DNA from: Ascaris suum
Taxonomy: Eukaryota > Nematoda > Chromadorea > Rhabditida > Ascarididae
Direction: 5' to 3'
NCBI GenBank assembly: GCA_013433145.1
Contig: JACCHR010000052.1
Span: 1 to 64,000, forward strand
DNA: 64,000 bases
Position numbers and translations under genes: made by a program. The notes under the pieces are model-generated. The model searched no databases. It was given only the letters and a program-made list of their open reading frames with translations, and was not told the DNA's origin. Shown in pieces: positions 33,735 through 47,300 of this stretch (position 1 is the stretch's first letter; every line of letters begins with the position of its first letter).

Positions 33735-36700
33735 AGCCTAAGCCTAAGCCTAAGCCTAAGCCTAAGCCTAAGCCTAAGCCTAAGCCTAAGCCTAAGCCTA
33801 AGCCTAAGCCTAAGCCTAAGCCTAAGCCTAAGCCTAAGCCTAAGCCTAAGCCTAAGCCTAAGCCTAAGCCTAAGCCTAAGCCTAAGCCTAAGCCTAAGCC
33901 TAAGCCTAAGCCTAAGCCTAAGCCTAAGCCTAAGCCTAAGCCTAAGCCTAAGCCTAAGCCTAAGCCTAAGCCTAAGCCTAAGCCTAAGCCTAAGCCTAAG
34001 CCTAAGCCTAAGCCTAAGCCTAAGCCTAAGCCTAAGCCTAAGCCTAAGCCTAAGCCTAAGCCTAAGCCTAAGCCTAAGCCTAAGCCTAAGCCTAAGCCTA
34101 AGCCTAAGCCTAAGCCTAAGCCTAAGCCTAAGCCTAAGCCTAAGCCTAAGCCTAAGCCTAAGCCTAAGCCTAAGCCTAAGCCTAAGCCTAAGCCTAAGCC
34201 TAAGCCTAAGCCTAAGCCTAAGCCTAAGCCTAAGCCTAAGCCTAAGCCTAAGCCTAAGCCTAAGCCTAAGCCTAAGCCTAAGCCTAAGCCTAAGCCTAAG
34301 CCTAAGCCTAAGCCTAAGCCTAAGCCTAAGCCTAAGCCTAAGCCTAAGCCTAAGCCTAAGCCTAAGCCTAAGCCTAAGCCTAAGCCTAAGCCTAAGCCTA
34401 AGCCTAAGCCTAAGCCTAAGCCTAAGCCTAAGCCTAAGCCTAAGCCTAAGCCTAAGCCTAAGCCTAAGCCTAAGCCTAAGCCTAAGCCTAAGCCTAAGCC
34501 TAAGCCTAAGCCTAAGCCTAAGCCTAAGCCTAAGCCTAAGCCTAAGCCTAAGCCTAAGCCTAAGCCTAAGCCTAAGCCTAAGCCTAAGCCTAAGCCTAAG
34601 CCTAAGCCTAAGCCTAAGCCTAAGCCTAAGCCTAAGCCTAAGCCTAAGCCTAAGCCTAAGCCTAAGCCTAAGCCTAAGCCTAAGCCTAAGCCTAAGCCTA
34701 AGCCTAAGCCTAAGCCTAAGCCTAAGCCTAAGCCTAAGCCTAAGCCTAAGCCTAAGCCTAAGCCTAAGCCTAAGCCTAAGCCTAAGCCTAAGCCTAAGCC
34801 TAAGCCTAAGCCTAAGCCTAAGCCTAAGCCTAAGCCTAAGCCTAAGCCTAAGCCTAAGCCTAAGCCTAAGCCTAAGCCTAAGCCTAAGCCTAAGCCTAAG
34901 CCTAAGCCTAAGCCTAAGCCTAAGCCTAAGCCTAAGCCTAAGCCTAAGCCTAAGCCTAAGCCTAAGCCTAAGCCTAAGCCTAAGCCTAAGCCTAAGCCTA
35001 AGCCTAAGCCTAAGCCTAAGCCTAAGCCTAAGCCTAAGCCTAAGCCTAAGCCTAAGCCTAAGCCTAAGCCTAAGCCTAAGCCTAAGCCTAAGCCTAAGCC
35101 TAAGCCTAAGCCTAAGCCTAAGCCTAAGCCTAAGCCTAAGCCTAAGCCTAAGCCTAAGCCTAAGCCTAAGCCTAAGCCTAAGCCTAAGCCTAAGCCTAAG
35201 CCTAAGCCTAAGCCTAAGCCTAAGCCTAAGCCTAAGCCTAAGCCTAAGCCTAAGCCTAAGCCTAAGCCTAAGCCTAAGCCTAAGCCTAAGCCTAAGCCTA
35301 AGCCTAAGCCTAAGCCTAAGCCTAAGCCTAAGCCTAAGCCTAAGCCTAAGCCTAAGCCTAAGCCTAAGCCTAAGCCTAAGCCTAAGCCTAAGCCTAAGCC
35401 TAAGCCTAAGCCTAAGCCTAAGCCTAAGCCTAAGCCTAAGCCTAAGCCTAAGCCTAAGCCTAAGCCTAAGCCTAAGCCTAAGCCTAAGCCTAAGCCTAAG
35501 CCTAAGCCTAAGCCTAAGCCTAAGCCTAAGCCTAAGCCTAAGCCTAAGCCTAAGCCTAAGCCTAAGCCTAAGCCTAAGCCTAAGCCTAAGCCTAAGCCTA
35601 AGCCTAAGCCTAAGCCTAAGCCTAAGCCTAAGCCTAAGCCTAAGCCTAAGCCTAAGCCTAAGCCTAAGCCTAAGCCTAAGCCTAAGCCTAAGCCTAAGCC
35701 TAAGCCTAAGCCTAAGCCTAAGCCTAAGCCTAAGCCTAAGCCTAAGCCTAAGCCTAAGCCTAAGCCTAAGCCTAAGCCTAAGCCTAAGCCTAAGCCTAAG
35801 CCTAAGCCTAAGCCTAAGCCTAAGCCTAAGCCTAAGCCTAAGCCTAAGCCTAAGCCTAAGCCTAAGCCTAAGCCTAAGCCTAAGCCTAAGCCTAAGCCTA
35901 AGCCTAAGCCTAAGCCTAAGCCTAAGCCTAAGCCTAAGCCTAAGCCTAAGCCTAAGCCTAAGCCTAAGCCTAAGCCTAAGCCTAAGCCTAAGCCTAAGCC
36001 TAAGCCTAAGCCTAAGCCTAAGCCTAAGCCTAAGCCTAAGCCTAAGCCTAAGCCTAAGCCTAAGCCTAAGCCTAAGCCTAAGCCTAAGCCTAAGCCTAAG
36101 CCTAAGCCTAAGCCTAAGCCTAAGCCTAAGCCTAAGCCTAAGCCTAAGCCTAAGCCTAAGCCTAAGCCTAAGCCTAAGCCTAAGCCTAAGCCTAAGCCTA
36201 AGCCTAAGCCTAAGCCTAAGCCTAAGCCTAAGCCTAAGCCTAAGCCTAAGCCTAAGCCTAAGCCTAAGCCTAAGCCTAAGCCTAAGCCTAAGCCTAAGCC
36301 TAAGCCTAAGCCTAAGCCTAAGCCTAAGCCTAAGCCTAAGCCTAAGCCTAAGCCTAAGCCTAAGCCTAAGCCTAAGCCTAAGCCTAAGCCTAAGCCTAAG
36401 CCTAAGCCTAAGCCTAAGCCTAAGCCTAAGCCTAAGCCTAAGCCTAAGCCTAAGCCTAAGCCTAAGCCTAAGCCTAAGCCTAAGCCTAAGCCTAAGCCTA
36501 AGCCTAAGCCTAAGCCTAAGCCTAAGCCTAAGCCTAAGCCTAAGCCTAAGCCTAAGCCTAAGCCTAAGCCTAAGCCTAAGCCTAAGCCTAAGCCTAAGCC
36601 TAAGCCTAAGCCTAAGCCTAAGCCTAAGCCTAAGCCTAAGCCTAAGCCTAAGCCTAAGCCTAAGCCTAAGCCTAAGCCTAAGCCTAAGCCTAAGCCTAAG

Positions 36701-37240
36701 CCTAAGCCTAAGCCTAAGCCTAAGCCTAAGCCTAAGCCTAAGCCTAAGCCTAAGCCTAAGCCTAAGCCTAAGCCTAAGCCTAAGCCTAAGCCTAAGCCTA
36801 AGCCTAAGCCTAAGCCTAAGCCTAAGCCTAAGCCTAAGCCTAAGCCTAAGCCTAAGCCTAAGCCTAAGCCTAAGCCTAAGCCTAAGCCTAAGCCTAAGCC
36901 TAAGCCTAAGCCTAAGCCTAAGCCTAAGCCTAAGCCTAAGCCTAAGCCTAAGCCTAAGCCTAAGCCTAAGCCTAAGCCTAAGCCTAAGCCTAAGCCTAAG
37001 CCTAAGCCTAAGCCTAAGCCTAAGCCTAAGCCTAAGCCTAAGCCTAAGCCTAAGCCTAAGCCTAAGCCTAAGCCTAAGCCTAAGCCTAAGCCTAAGCCTA
37101 AGCCTAAGCCTAAGCCTAAGCCTAAGCCTAAGCCTAAGCCTAAGCCTAAGCCTAAGCCTAAGCCTAAGCCTAAGCCTAAGCCTAAGCCTAAGCCTAAGCC
37201 TAAGCCTAAGCCTAAGCCTAAGCCTAAGCCTAAGCCTAAG
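33735..37240 (-). repeat. Perfect tract of about 3.5 kb
   Basis: Uninterrupted hexamers run from the extra A at 33,733-33,735 to the CCT loss at 37,240/37,241. Confidence 0.92.
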
Positions 37241-40200
37241 AAGCCTAAGCCTAAGCCTAAGCCTAAGCCTAAGCCTAAGCCTAAGCCTAAGCCTAAGCCT
37301 AAGCCTAAGCCTAAGCCTAAGCCTAAGCCTAAGCCTAAGCCTAAGCCTAAGCCTAAGCCTAAGCCTAAGCCTAAGCCTAAGCCTAAGCCTAAGCCTAAGC
37401 CTAAGCCTAAGCCTAAGCCTAAGCCTAAGCCTAAGCCTAAGCCTAAGCCTAAGCCTAAGCCTAAGCCTAAGCCTAAGCCTAAGCCTAAGCCTAAGCCTAA
37501 GCCTAAGCCTAAGCCTAAGCCTAAGCCTAAGCCTAAGCCTAAGCCTAAGCCTAAGCCTAAGCCTAAGCCTAAGCCTAAGCCTAAGCCTAAGCCTAAGCCT
37601 AAGCCTAAGCCTAAGCCTAAGCCTAAGCCTAAGCCTAAGCCTAAGCCTAAGCCTAAGCCTAAGCCTAAGCCTAAGCCTAAGCCTAAGCCTAAGCCTAAGC
37701 CTAAGCCTAAGCCTAAGCCTAAGCCTAAGCCTAAGCCTAAGCCTAAGCCTAAGCCTAAGCCTAAGCCTAAGCCTAAGCCTAAGCCTAAGCCTAAGCCTAA
37801 GCCTAAGCCTAAGCCTAAGCCTAAGCCTAAGCCTAAGCCTAAGCCTAAGCCTAAGCCTAAGCCTAAGCCTAAGCCTAAGCCTAAGCCTAAGCCTAAGCCT
37901 AAGCCTAAGCCTAAGCCTAAGCCTAAGCCTAAGCCTAAGCCTAAGCCTAAGCCTAAGCCTAAGCCTAAGCCTAAGCCTAAGCCTAAGCCTAAGCCTAAGC
38001 CTAAGCCTAAGCCTAAGCCTAAGCCTAAGCCTAAGCCTAAGCCTAAGCCTAAGCCTAAGCCTAAGCCTAAGCCTAAGCCTAAGCCTAAGCCTAAGCCTAA
38101 GCCTAAGCCTAAGCCTAAGCCTAAGCCTAAGCCTAAGCCTAAGCCTAAGCCTAAGCCTAAGCCTAAGCCTAAGCCTAAGCCTAAGCCTAAGCCTAAGCCT
38201 AAGCCTAAGCCTAAGCCTAAGCCTAAGCCTAAGCCTAAGCCTAAGCCTAAGCCTAAGCCTAAGCCTAAGCCTAAGCCTAAGCCTAAGCCTAAGCCTAAGC
38301 CTAAGCCTAAGCCTAAGCCTAAGCCTAAGCCTAAGCCTAAGCCTAAGCCTAAGCCTAAGCCTAAGCCTAAGCCTAAGCCTAAGCCTAAGCCTAAGCCTAA
38401 GCCTAAGCCTAAGCCTAAGCCTAAGCCTAAGCCTAAGCCTAAGCCTAAGCCTAAGCCTAAGCCTAAGCCTAAGCCTAAGCCTAAGCCTAAGCCTAAGCCT
38501 AAGCCTAAGCCTAAGCCTAAGCCTAAGCCTAAGCCTAAGCCTAAGCCTAAGCCTAAGCCTAAGCCTAAGCCTAAGCCTAAGCCTAAGCCTAAGCCTAAGC
38601 CTAAGCCTAAGCCTAAGCCTAAGCCTAAGCCTAAGCCTAAGCCTAAGCCTAAGCCTAAGCCTAAGCCTAAGCCTAAGCCTAAGCCTAAGCCTAAGCCTAA
38701 GCCTAAGCCTAAGCCTAAGCCTAAGCCTAAGCCTAAGCCTAAGCCTAAGCCTAAGCCTAAGCCTAAGCCTAAGCCTAAGCCTAAGCCTAAGCCTAAGCCT
38801 AAGCCTAAGCCTAAGCCTAAGCCTAAGCCTAAGCCTAAGCCTAAGCCTAAGCCTAAGCCTAAGCCTAAGCCTAAGCCTAAGCCTAAGCCTAAGCCTAAGC
38901 CTAAGCCTAAGCCTAAGCCTAAGCCTAAGCCTAAGCCTAAGCCTAAGCCTAAGCCTAAGCCTAAGCCTAAGCCTAAGCCTAAGCCTAAGCCTAAGCCTAA
39001 GCCTAAGCCTAAGCCTAAGCCTAAGCCTAAGCCTAAGCCTAAGCCTAAGCCTAAGCCTAAGCCTAAGCCTAAGCCTAAGCCTAAGCCTAAGCCTAAGCCT
39101 AAGCCTAAGCCTAAGCCTAAGCCTAAGCCTAAGCCTAAGCCTAAGCCTAAGCCTAAGCCTAAGCCTAAGCCTAAGCCTAAGCCTAAGCCTAAGCCTAAGC
39201 CTAAGCCTAAGCCTAAGCCTAAGCCTAAGCCTAAGCCTAAGCCTAAGCCTAAGCCTAAGCCTAAGCCTAAGCCTAAGCCTAAGCCTAAGCCTAAGCCTAA
39301 GCCTAAGCCTAAGCCTAAGCCTAAGCCTAAGCCTAAGCCTAAGCCTAAGCCTAAGCCTAAGCCTAAGCCTAAGCCTAAGCCTAAGCCTAAGCCTAAGCCT
39401 AAGCCTAAGCCTAAGCCTAAGCCTAAGCCTAAGCCTAAGCCTAAGCCTAAGCCTAAGCCTAAGCCTAAGCCTAAGCCTAAGCCTAAGCCTAAGCCTAAGC
39501 CTAAGCCTAAGCCTAAGCCTAAGCCTAAGCCTAAGAAGCCTAAGCCTAAGCCTAAGCCTAAGCCTAAGCCTAAGCCTAAGCCTAAGCCTAAGCCTAAGCC
39601 TAAGCCTAAGCCTAAGCCTAAGCCTAAGCCTAAGCCTAAGCCTAAGCCTAAGCCTAAGCCTAAGCCTAAGCCTAAGCCTAAGCCTAAGCCTAAGCCTAAG
39701 CCTAAGCCTAAGCCTAAGCCTAAGCCTAAGCCTAAGCCTAAGCCTAAGCCTAAGCCTAAGCCTAAGCCTAAGCCTAAGCCTAAGCCTAAGCCTAAGCCTA
39801 AGCCTAAGCCTAAGCCTAAGCCTAAGCCTAAGCCTAAGCCTAAGCCTAAGCCTAAGCCTAAGCCTAAGCCTAAGCCTAAGCCTAAGCCTAAGCCTAAGCC
39901 TAAGCCTAAGCCTAAGCCTAAGCCTAAGCCTAAGCCTAAGCCTAAGCCTAAGCCTAAGCCTAAGCCTAAGCCTAAGCCTAAGCCTAAGCCTAAGCCTAAG
40001 CCTAAGCCTAAGCCTAAGCCTAAGCCTAAGCCTAAGCCTAAGCCTAAGCCTAAGCCTAAGCCTAAGCCTAAGCCTAAGCCTAAGCCTAAGCCTAAGCCTA
40101 AGCCTAAGCCTAAGCCTAAGCCTAAGCCTAAGCCTAAGCCTAAGCCTAAGCCTAAGCCTAAGCCTAAGCCTAAGCCTAAGCCTAAGCCTAAGCCTAAGCC

Positions 40201-41326
40201 TAAGCCTAAGCCTAAGCCTAAGCCTAAGCCTAAGCCTAAGCCTAAGCCTAAGCCTAAGCCTAAGCCTAAGCCTAAGCCTAAGCCTAAGCCTAAGCCTAAG
40301 CCTAAGCCTAAGCCTAAGCCTAAGCCTAAGCCTAAGCCTAAGCCTAAGCCTAAGCCTAAGCCTAAGCCTAAGCCTAAGCCTAAGCCTAAGCCTAAGCCTA
40401 AGCCTAAGCCTAAGCCTAAGCCTAAGCCTAAGCCTAAGCCTAAGCCTAAGCCTAAGCCTAAGCCTAAGCCTAAGCCTAAGCCTAAGCCTAAGCCTAAGCC
40501 TAAGCCTAAGCCTAAGCCTAAGCCTAAGCCTAAGCCTAAGCCTAAGCCTAAGCCTAAGCCTAAGCCTAAGCCTAAGCCTAAGCCTAAGCCTAAGCCTAAG
40601 CCTAAGCCTAAGCCTAAGCCTAAGCCTAAGCCTAAGCCTAAGCCTAAGCCTAAGCCTAAGCCTAAGCCTAAGCCTAAGCCTAAGCCTAAGCCTAAGCCTA
40701 AGCCTAAGCCTAAGCCTAAGCCTAAGCCTAAGCCTAAGCCTAAGCCTAAGCCTAAGCCTAAGCCTAAGCCTAAGCCTAAGCCTAAGCCTAAGCCTAAGCC
40801 TAAGCCTAAGCCTAAGCCTAAGCCTAAGCCTAAGCCTAAGCCTAAGCCTAAGCCTAAGCCTAAGCCTAAGCCTAAGCCTAAGCCTAAGCCTAAGCCTAAG
40901 CCTAAGCCTAAGCCTAAGCCTAAGCCTAAGCCTAAGCCTAAGCCTAAGCCTAAGCCTAAGCCTAAGCCTAAGCCTAAGCCTAAGCCTAAGCCTAAGCCTA
41001 AGCCTAAGCCTAAGCCTAAGCCTAAGCCTAAGCCTAAGCCTAAGCCTAAGCCTAAGCCTAAGCCTAAGCCTAAGCCTAAGCCTAAGCCTAAGCCTAAGCC
41101 TAAGCCTAAGCCTAAGCCTAAGCCTAAGCCTAAGCCTAAGCCTAAGCCTAAGCCTAAGCCTAAGCCTAAGCCTAAGCCTAAGCCTAAGCCTAAGCCTAAG
41201 CCTAAGCCTAAGCCTAAGCCTAAGCCTAAGCCTAAGCCTAAGCCTAAGCCTAAGCCTAAGCCTAAGCCTAAGCCTAAGCCTAAGCCTAAGCCTAAGCCTA
41301 AGCCTAAGCCTAAGCCTAAGCCTAAG

Positions 41327-44300
41327 AAGCCTAAGCCTAAGCCTAAGCCTAAGCCTAAGCCTAAGCCTAAGCCTAAGCCTAAGCCTAAGCCTAAGCCTAA
41401 GCCTAAGCCTAAGCCTAAGCCTAAGCCTAAGCCTAAGCCTAAGCCTAAGCCTAAGCCTAAGCCTAAGCCTAAGCCTAAGCCTAAGCCTAAGCCTAAGCCT
41501 AAGCCTAAGCCTAAGCCTAAGCCTAAGCCTAAGCCTAAGCCTAAGCCTAAGCCTAAGCCTAAGCCTAAGCCTAAGCCTAAGCCTAAGCCTAAGCCTAAGC
41601 CTAAGCCTAAGCCTAAGCCTAAGCCTAAGCCTAAGCCTAAGCCTAAGCCTAAGCCTAAGCCTAAGCCTAAGCCTAAGCCTAAGCCTAAGCCTAAGCCTAA
41701 GCCTAAGCCTAAGCCTAAGCCTAAGCCTAAGCCTAAGCCTAAGCCTAAGCCTAAGCCTAAGCCTAAGCCTAAGCCTAAGCCTAAGCCTAAGCCTAAGCCT
41801 AAGCCTAAGCCTAAGCCTAAGCCTAAGCCTAAGCCTAAGCCTAAGCCTAAGCCTAAGCCTAAGCCTAAGCCTAAGCCTAAGCCTAAGCCTAAGCCTAAGC
41901 CTAAGCCTAAGCCTAAGCCTAAGCCTAAGCCTAAGCCTAAGCCTAAGCCTAAGCCTAAGCCTAAGCCTAAGCCTAAGCCTAAGCCTAAGCCTAAGCCTAA
42001 GCCTAAGCCTAAGCCTAAGCCTAAGCCTAAGCCTAAGCCTAAGCCTAAGCCTAAGCCTAAGCCTAAGCCTAAGCCTAAGCCTAAGCCTAAGCCTAAGCCT
42101 AAGCCTAAGCCTAAGCCTAAGCCTAAGCCTAAGCCTAAGCCTAAGCCTAAGCCTAAGCCTAAGCCTAAGCCTAAGCCTAAGCCTAAGCCTAAGCCTAAGC
42201 CTAAGCCTAAGCCTAAGCCTAAGCCTAAGCCTAAGCCTAAGCCTAAGCCTAAGCCTAAGCCTAAGCCTAAGCCTAAGCCTAAGCCTAAGCCTAAGCCTAA
42301 GCCTAAGCCTAAGCCTAAGCCTAAGCCTAAGCCTAAGCCTAAGCCTAAGCCTAAGCCTAAGCCTAAGCCTAAGCCTAAGCCTAAGCCTAAGCCTAAGCCT
42401 AAGCCTAAGCCTAAGCCTAAGCCTAAGCCTAAGCCTAAGCCTAAGCCTAAGCCTAAGCCTAAGCCTAAGCCTAAGCCTAAGCCTAAGCCTAAGCCTAAGC
42501 CTAAGCCTAAGCCTAAGCCTAAGCCTAAGCCTAAGCCTAAGCCTAAGCCTAAGCCTAAGCCTAAGCCTAAGCCTAAGCCTAAGCCTAAGCCTAAGCCTAA
42601 GCCTAAGCCTAAGCCTAAGCCTAAGCCTAAGCCTAAGCCTAAGCCTAAGCCTAAGCCTAAGCCTAAGCCTAAGCCTAAGCCTAAGCCTAAGCCTAAGCCT
42701 AAGCCTAAGCCTAAGCCTAAGCCTAAGCCTAAGCCTAAGCCTAAGCCTAAGCCTAAGCCTAAGCCTAAGCCTAAGCCTAAGCCTAAGCCTAAGCCTAAGC
42801 CTAAGCCTAAGCCTAAGCCTAAGCCTAAGCCTAAGCCTAAGCCTAAGCCTAAGCCTAAGCCTAAGCCTAAGCCTAAGCCTAAGCCTAAGCCTAAGCCTAA
42901 GCCTAAGCCTAAGCCTAAGCCTAAGCCTAAGCCTAAGCCTAAGCCTAAGCCTAAGCCTAAGCCTAAGCCTAAGCCTAAGCCTAAGCCTAAGCCTAAGCCT
43001 AAGCCTAAGCCTAAGCCTAAGCCTAAGCCTAAGCCTAAGCCTAAGCCTAAGCCTAAGCCTAAGCCTAAGCCTAAGCCTAAGCCTAAGCCTAAGCCTAAGC
43101 CTAAGCCTAAGCCTAAGCCTAAGCCTAAGCCTAAGCCTAAGCCTAAGCCTAAGCCTAAGCCTAAGCCTAAGCCTAAGCCTAAGCCTAAGCCTAAGCCTAA
43201 GCCTAAGCCTAAGCCTAAGCCTAAGCCTAAGCCTAAGCCTAAGCCTAAGCCTAAGCCTAAGCCTAAGCCTAAGCCTAAGCCTAAGCCTAAGCCTAAGCCT
43301 AAGCCTAAGCCTAAGCCTAAGCCTAAGCCTAAGCCTAAGCCTAAGCCTAAGCCTAAGCCTAAGCCTAAGCCTAAGCCTAAGCCTAAGCCTAAGCCTAAGC
43401 CTAAGCCTAAGCCTAAGCCTAAGCCTAAGCCTAAGCCTAAGCCTAAGCCTAAGCCTAAGCCTAAGCCTAAGCCTAAGCCTAAGCCTAAGCCTAAGCCTAA
43501 GCCTAAGCCTAAGCCTAAGCCTAAGCCTAAGCCTAAGCCTAAGCCTAAGCCTAAGCCTAAGCCTAAGCCTAAGCCTAAGCCTAAGCCTAAGCCTAAGCCT
43601 AAGCCTAAGCCTAAGCCTAAGCCTAAGCCTAAGCCTAAGCCTAAGCCTAAGCCTAAGCCTAAGCCTAAGCCTAAGCCTAAGCCTAAGCCTAAGCCTAAGC
43701 CTAAGCCTAAGCCTAAGCCTAAGCCTAAGCCTAAGCCTAAGCCTAAGCCTAAGCCTAAGCCTAAGCCTAAGCCTAAGCCTAAGCCTAAGCCTAAGCCTAA
43801 GCCTAAGCCTAAGCCTAAGCCTAAGCCTAAGCCTAAGCCTAAGCCTAAGCCTAAGCCTAAGCCTAAGCCTAAGCCTAAGCCTAAGCCTAAGCCTAAGCCT
43901 AAGCCTAAGCCTAAGCCTAAGCCTAAGCCTAAGCCTAAGCCTAAGCCTAAGCCTAAGCCTAAGCCTAAGCCTAAGCCTAAGCCTAAGCCTAAGCCTAAGC
44001 CTAAGCCTAAGCCTAAGCCTAAGCCTAAGCCTAAGCCTAAGCCTAAGCCTAAGCCTAAGCCTAAGCCTAAGCCTAAGCCTAAGCCTAAGCCTAAGCCTAA
44101 GCCTAAGCCTAAGCCTAAGCCTAAGCCTAAGCCTAAGCCTAAGCCTAAGCCTAAGCCTAAGCCTAAGCCTAAGCCTAAGCCTAAGCCTAAGCCTAAGCCT
44201 AAGCCTAAGCCTAAGCCTAAGCCTAAGCCTAAGCCTAAGCCTAAGCCTAAGCCTAAGCCTAAGCCTAAGCCTAAGCCTAAGCCTAAGCCTAAGCCTAAGC

Positions 44301-47300
44301 CTAAGCCTAAGCCTAAGCCTAAGCCTAAGCCTAAGCCTAAGCCTAAGCCTAAGCCTAAGCCTAAGCCTAAGCCTAAGCCTAAGCCTAAGCCTAAGCCTAA
44401 GCCTAAGCCTAAGCCTAAGCCTAAGCCTAAGCCTAAGCCTAAGCCTAAGCCTAAGCCTAAGCCTAAGCCTAAGCCTAAGCCTAAGCCTAAGCCTAAGCCT
44501 AAGCCTAAGCCTAAGCCTAAGCCTAAGCCTAAGCCTAAGCCTAAGCCTAAGCCTAAGCCTAAGCCTAAGCCTAAGCCTAAGCCTAAGCCTAAGCCTAAGC
44601 CTAAGCCTAAGCCTAAGCCTAAGCCTAAGCCTAAGCCTAAGCCTAAGCCTAAGCCTAAGCCTAAGCCTAAGCCTAAGCCTAAGCCTAAGCCTAAGCCTAA
44701 GCCTAAGCCTAAGCCTAAGCCTAAGCCTAAGCCTAAGCCTAAGCCTAAGCCTAAGCCTAAGCCTAAGCCTAAGCCTAAGCCTAAGCCTAAGCCTAAGCCT
44801 AAGCCTAAGCCTAAGCCTAAGCCTAAGCCTAAGCCTAAGCCTAAGCCTAAGCCTAAGCCTAAGCCTAAGCCTAAGCCTAAGCCTAAGCCTAAGCCTAAGC
44901 CTAAGCCTAAGCCTAAGCCTAAGCCTAAGCCTAAGCCTAAGCCTAAGCCTAAGCCTAAGCCTAAGCCTAAGCCTAAGCCTAAGCCTAAGCCTAAGCCTAA
45001 GCCTAAGCCTAAGCCTAAGCCTAAGCCTAAGCCTAAGCCTAAGCCTAAGCCTAAGCCTAAGCCTAAGCCTAAGCCTAAGCCTAAGCCTAAGCCTAAGCCT
45101 AAGCCTAAGCCTAAGCCTAAGCCTAAGCCTAAGCCTAAGCCTAAGCCTAAGCCTAAGCCTAAGCCTAAGCCTAAGCCTAAGCCTAAGCCTAAGCCTAAGC
45201 CTAAGCCTAAGCCTAAGCCTAAGCCTAAGCCTAAGCCTAAGCCTAAGCCTAAGCCTAAGCCTAAGCCTAAGCCTAAGCCTAAGCCTAAGCCTAAGCCTAA
45301 GCCTAAGCCTAAGCCTAAGCCTAAGCCTAAGCCTAAGCCTAAGCCTAAGCCTAAGCCTAAGCCTAAGCCTAAGCCTAAGCCTAAGCCTAAGCCTAAGCCT
45401 AAGCCTAAGCCTAAGCCTAAGCCTAAGCCTAAGCCTAAGCCTAAGCCTAAGCCTAAGCCTAAGCCTAAGCCTAAGCCTAAGCCTAAGCCTAAGCCTAAGC
45501 CTAAGCCTAAGCCTAAGCCTAAGCCTAAGCCTAAGCCTAAGCCTAAGCCTAAGCCTAAGCCTAAGCCTAAGCCTAAGCCTAAGCCTAAGCCTAAGCCTAA
45601 GCCTAAGCCTAAGCCTAAGCCTAAGCCTAAGCCTAAGCCTAAGCCTAAGCCTAAGCCTAAGCCTAAGCCTAAGCCTAAGCCTAAGCCTAAGCCTAAGCCT
45701 AAGCCTAAGCCTAAGCCTAAGCCTAAGCCTAAGCCTAAGCCTAAGCCTAAGCCTAAGCCTAAGCCTAAGCCTAAGCCTAAGCCTAAGCCTAAGCCTAAGC
45801 CTAAGCCTAAGCCTAAGCCTAAGCCTAAGCCTAAGCCTAAGCCTAAGCCTAAGCCTAAGCCTAAGCCTAAGCCTAAGCCTAAGCCTAAGCCTAAGCCTAA
45901 GCCTAAGCCTAAGCCTAAGCCTAAGCCTAAGCCTAAGCCTAAGCCTAAGCCTAAGCCTAAGCCTAAGCCTAAGCCTAAGCCTAAGCCTAAGCCTAAGCCT
46001 AAGCCTAAGCCTAAGCCTAAGCCTAAGCCTAAGCCTAAGCCTAAGCCTAAGCCTAAGCCTAAGCCTAAGCCTAAGCCTAAGCCTAAGCCTAAGCCTAAGC
46101 CTAAGCCTAAGCCTAAGCCTAAGCCTAAGCCTAAGCCTAAGCCTAAGCCTAAGCCTAAGCCTAAGCCTAAGCCTAAGCCTAAGCCTAAGCCTAAGCCTAA
46201 GCCTAAGCCTAAGCCTAAGCCTAAGCCTAAGCCTAAGCCTAAGCCTAAGCCTAAGCCTAAGCCTAAGCCTAAGCCTAAGCCTAAGCCTAAGCCTAAGCCT
46301 AAGCCTAAGCCTAAGCCTAAGCCTAAGCCTAAGCCTAAGCCTAAGCCTAAGCCTAAGCCTAAGCCTAAGCCTAAGCCTAAGCCTAAGCCTAAGCCTAAGC
46401 CTAAGCCTAAGCCTAAGCCTAAGCCTAAGCCTAAGCCTAAGCCTAAGCCTAAGCCTAAGCCTAAGCCTAAGCCTAAGCCTAAGCCTAAGCCTAAGCCTAA
46501 GCCTAAGCCTAAGCCTAAGCCTAAGCCTAAGCCTAAGCCTAAGCCTAAGCCTAAGCCTAAGCCTAAGCCTAAGCCTAAGCCTAAGCCTAAGCCTAAGCCT
46601 AAGCCTAAGCCTAAGCCTAAGCCTAAGCCTAAGCCTAAGCCTAAGCCTAAGCCTAAGCCTAAGCCTAAGCCTAAGCCTAAGCCTAAGCCTAAGCCTAAGC
46701 CTAAGCCTAAGCCTAAGCCTAAGCCTAAGCCTAAGCCTAAGCCTAAGCCTAAGCCTAAGCCTAAGCCTAAGCCTAAGCCTAAGCCTAAGCCTAAGCCTAA
46801 GCCTAAGCCTAAGCCTAAGCCTAAGCCTAAGCCTAAGCCTAAGCCTAAGCCTAAGCCTAAGCCTAAGCCTAAGCCTAAGCCTAAGCCTAAGCCTAAGCCT
46901 AAGCCTAAGCCTAAGCCTAAGCCTAAGCCTAAGCCTAAGCCTAAGCCTAAGCCTAAGCCTAAGCCTAAGCCTAAGCCTAAGCCTAAGCCTAAGCCTAAGC
47001 CTAAGCCTAAGCCTAAGCCTAAGCCTAAGCCTAAGCCTAAGCCTAAGCCTAAGCCTAAGCCTAAGCCTAAGCCTAAGCCTAAGCCTAAGCCTAAGCCTAA
47101 GCCTAAGCCTAAGCCTAAGCCTAAGCCTAAGCCTAAGCCTAAGCCTAAGCCTAAGCCTAAGCCTAAGCCTAAGCCTAAGCCTAAGCCTAAGCCTAAGCCT
47201 AAGCCTAAGCCTAAGCCTAAGCCTAAGCCTAAGCCTAAGCCTAAGCCTAAGCCTAAGCCTAAGCCTAAGCCTAAGCCTAAGCCTAAGCCTAAGCCTAAGC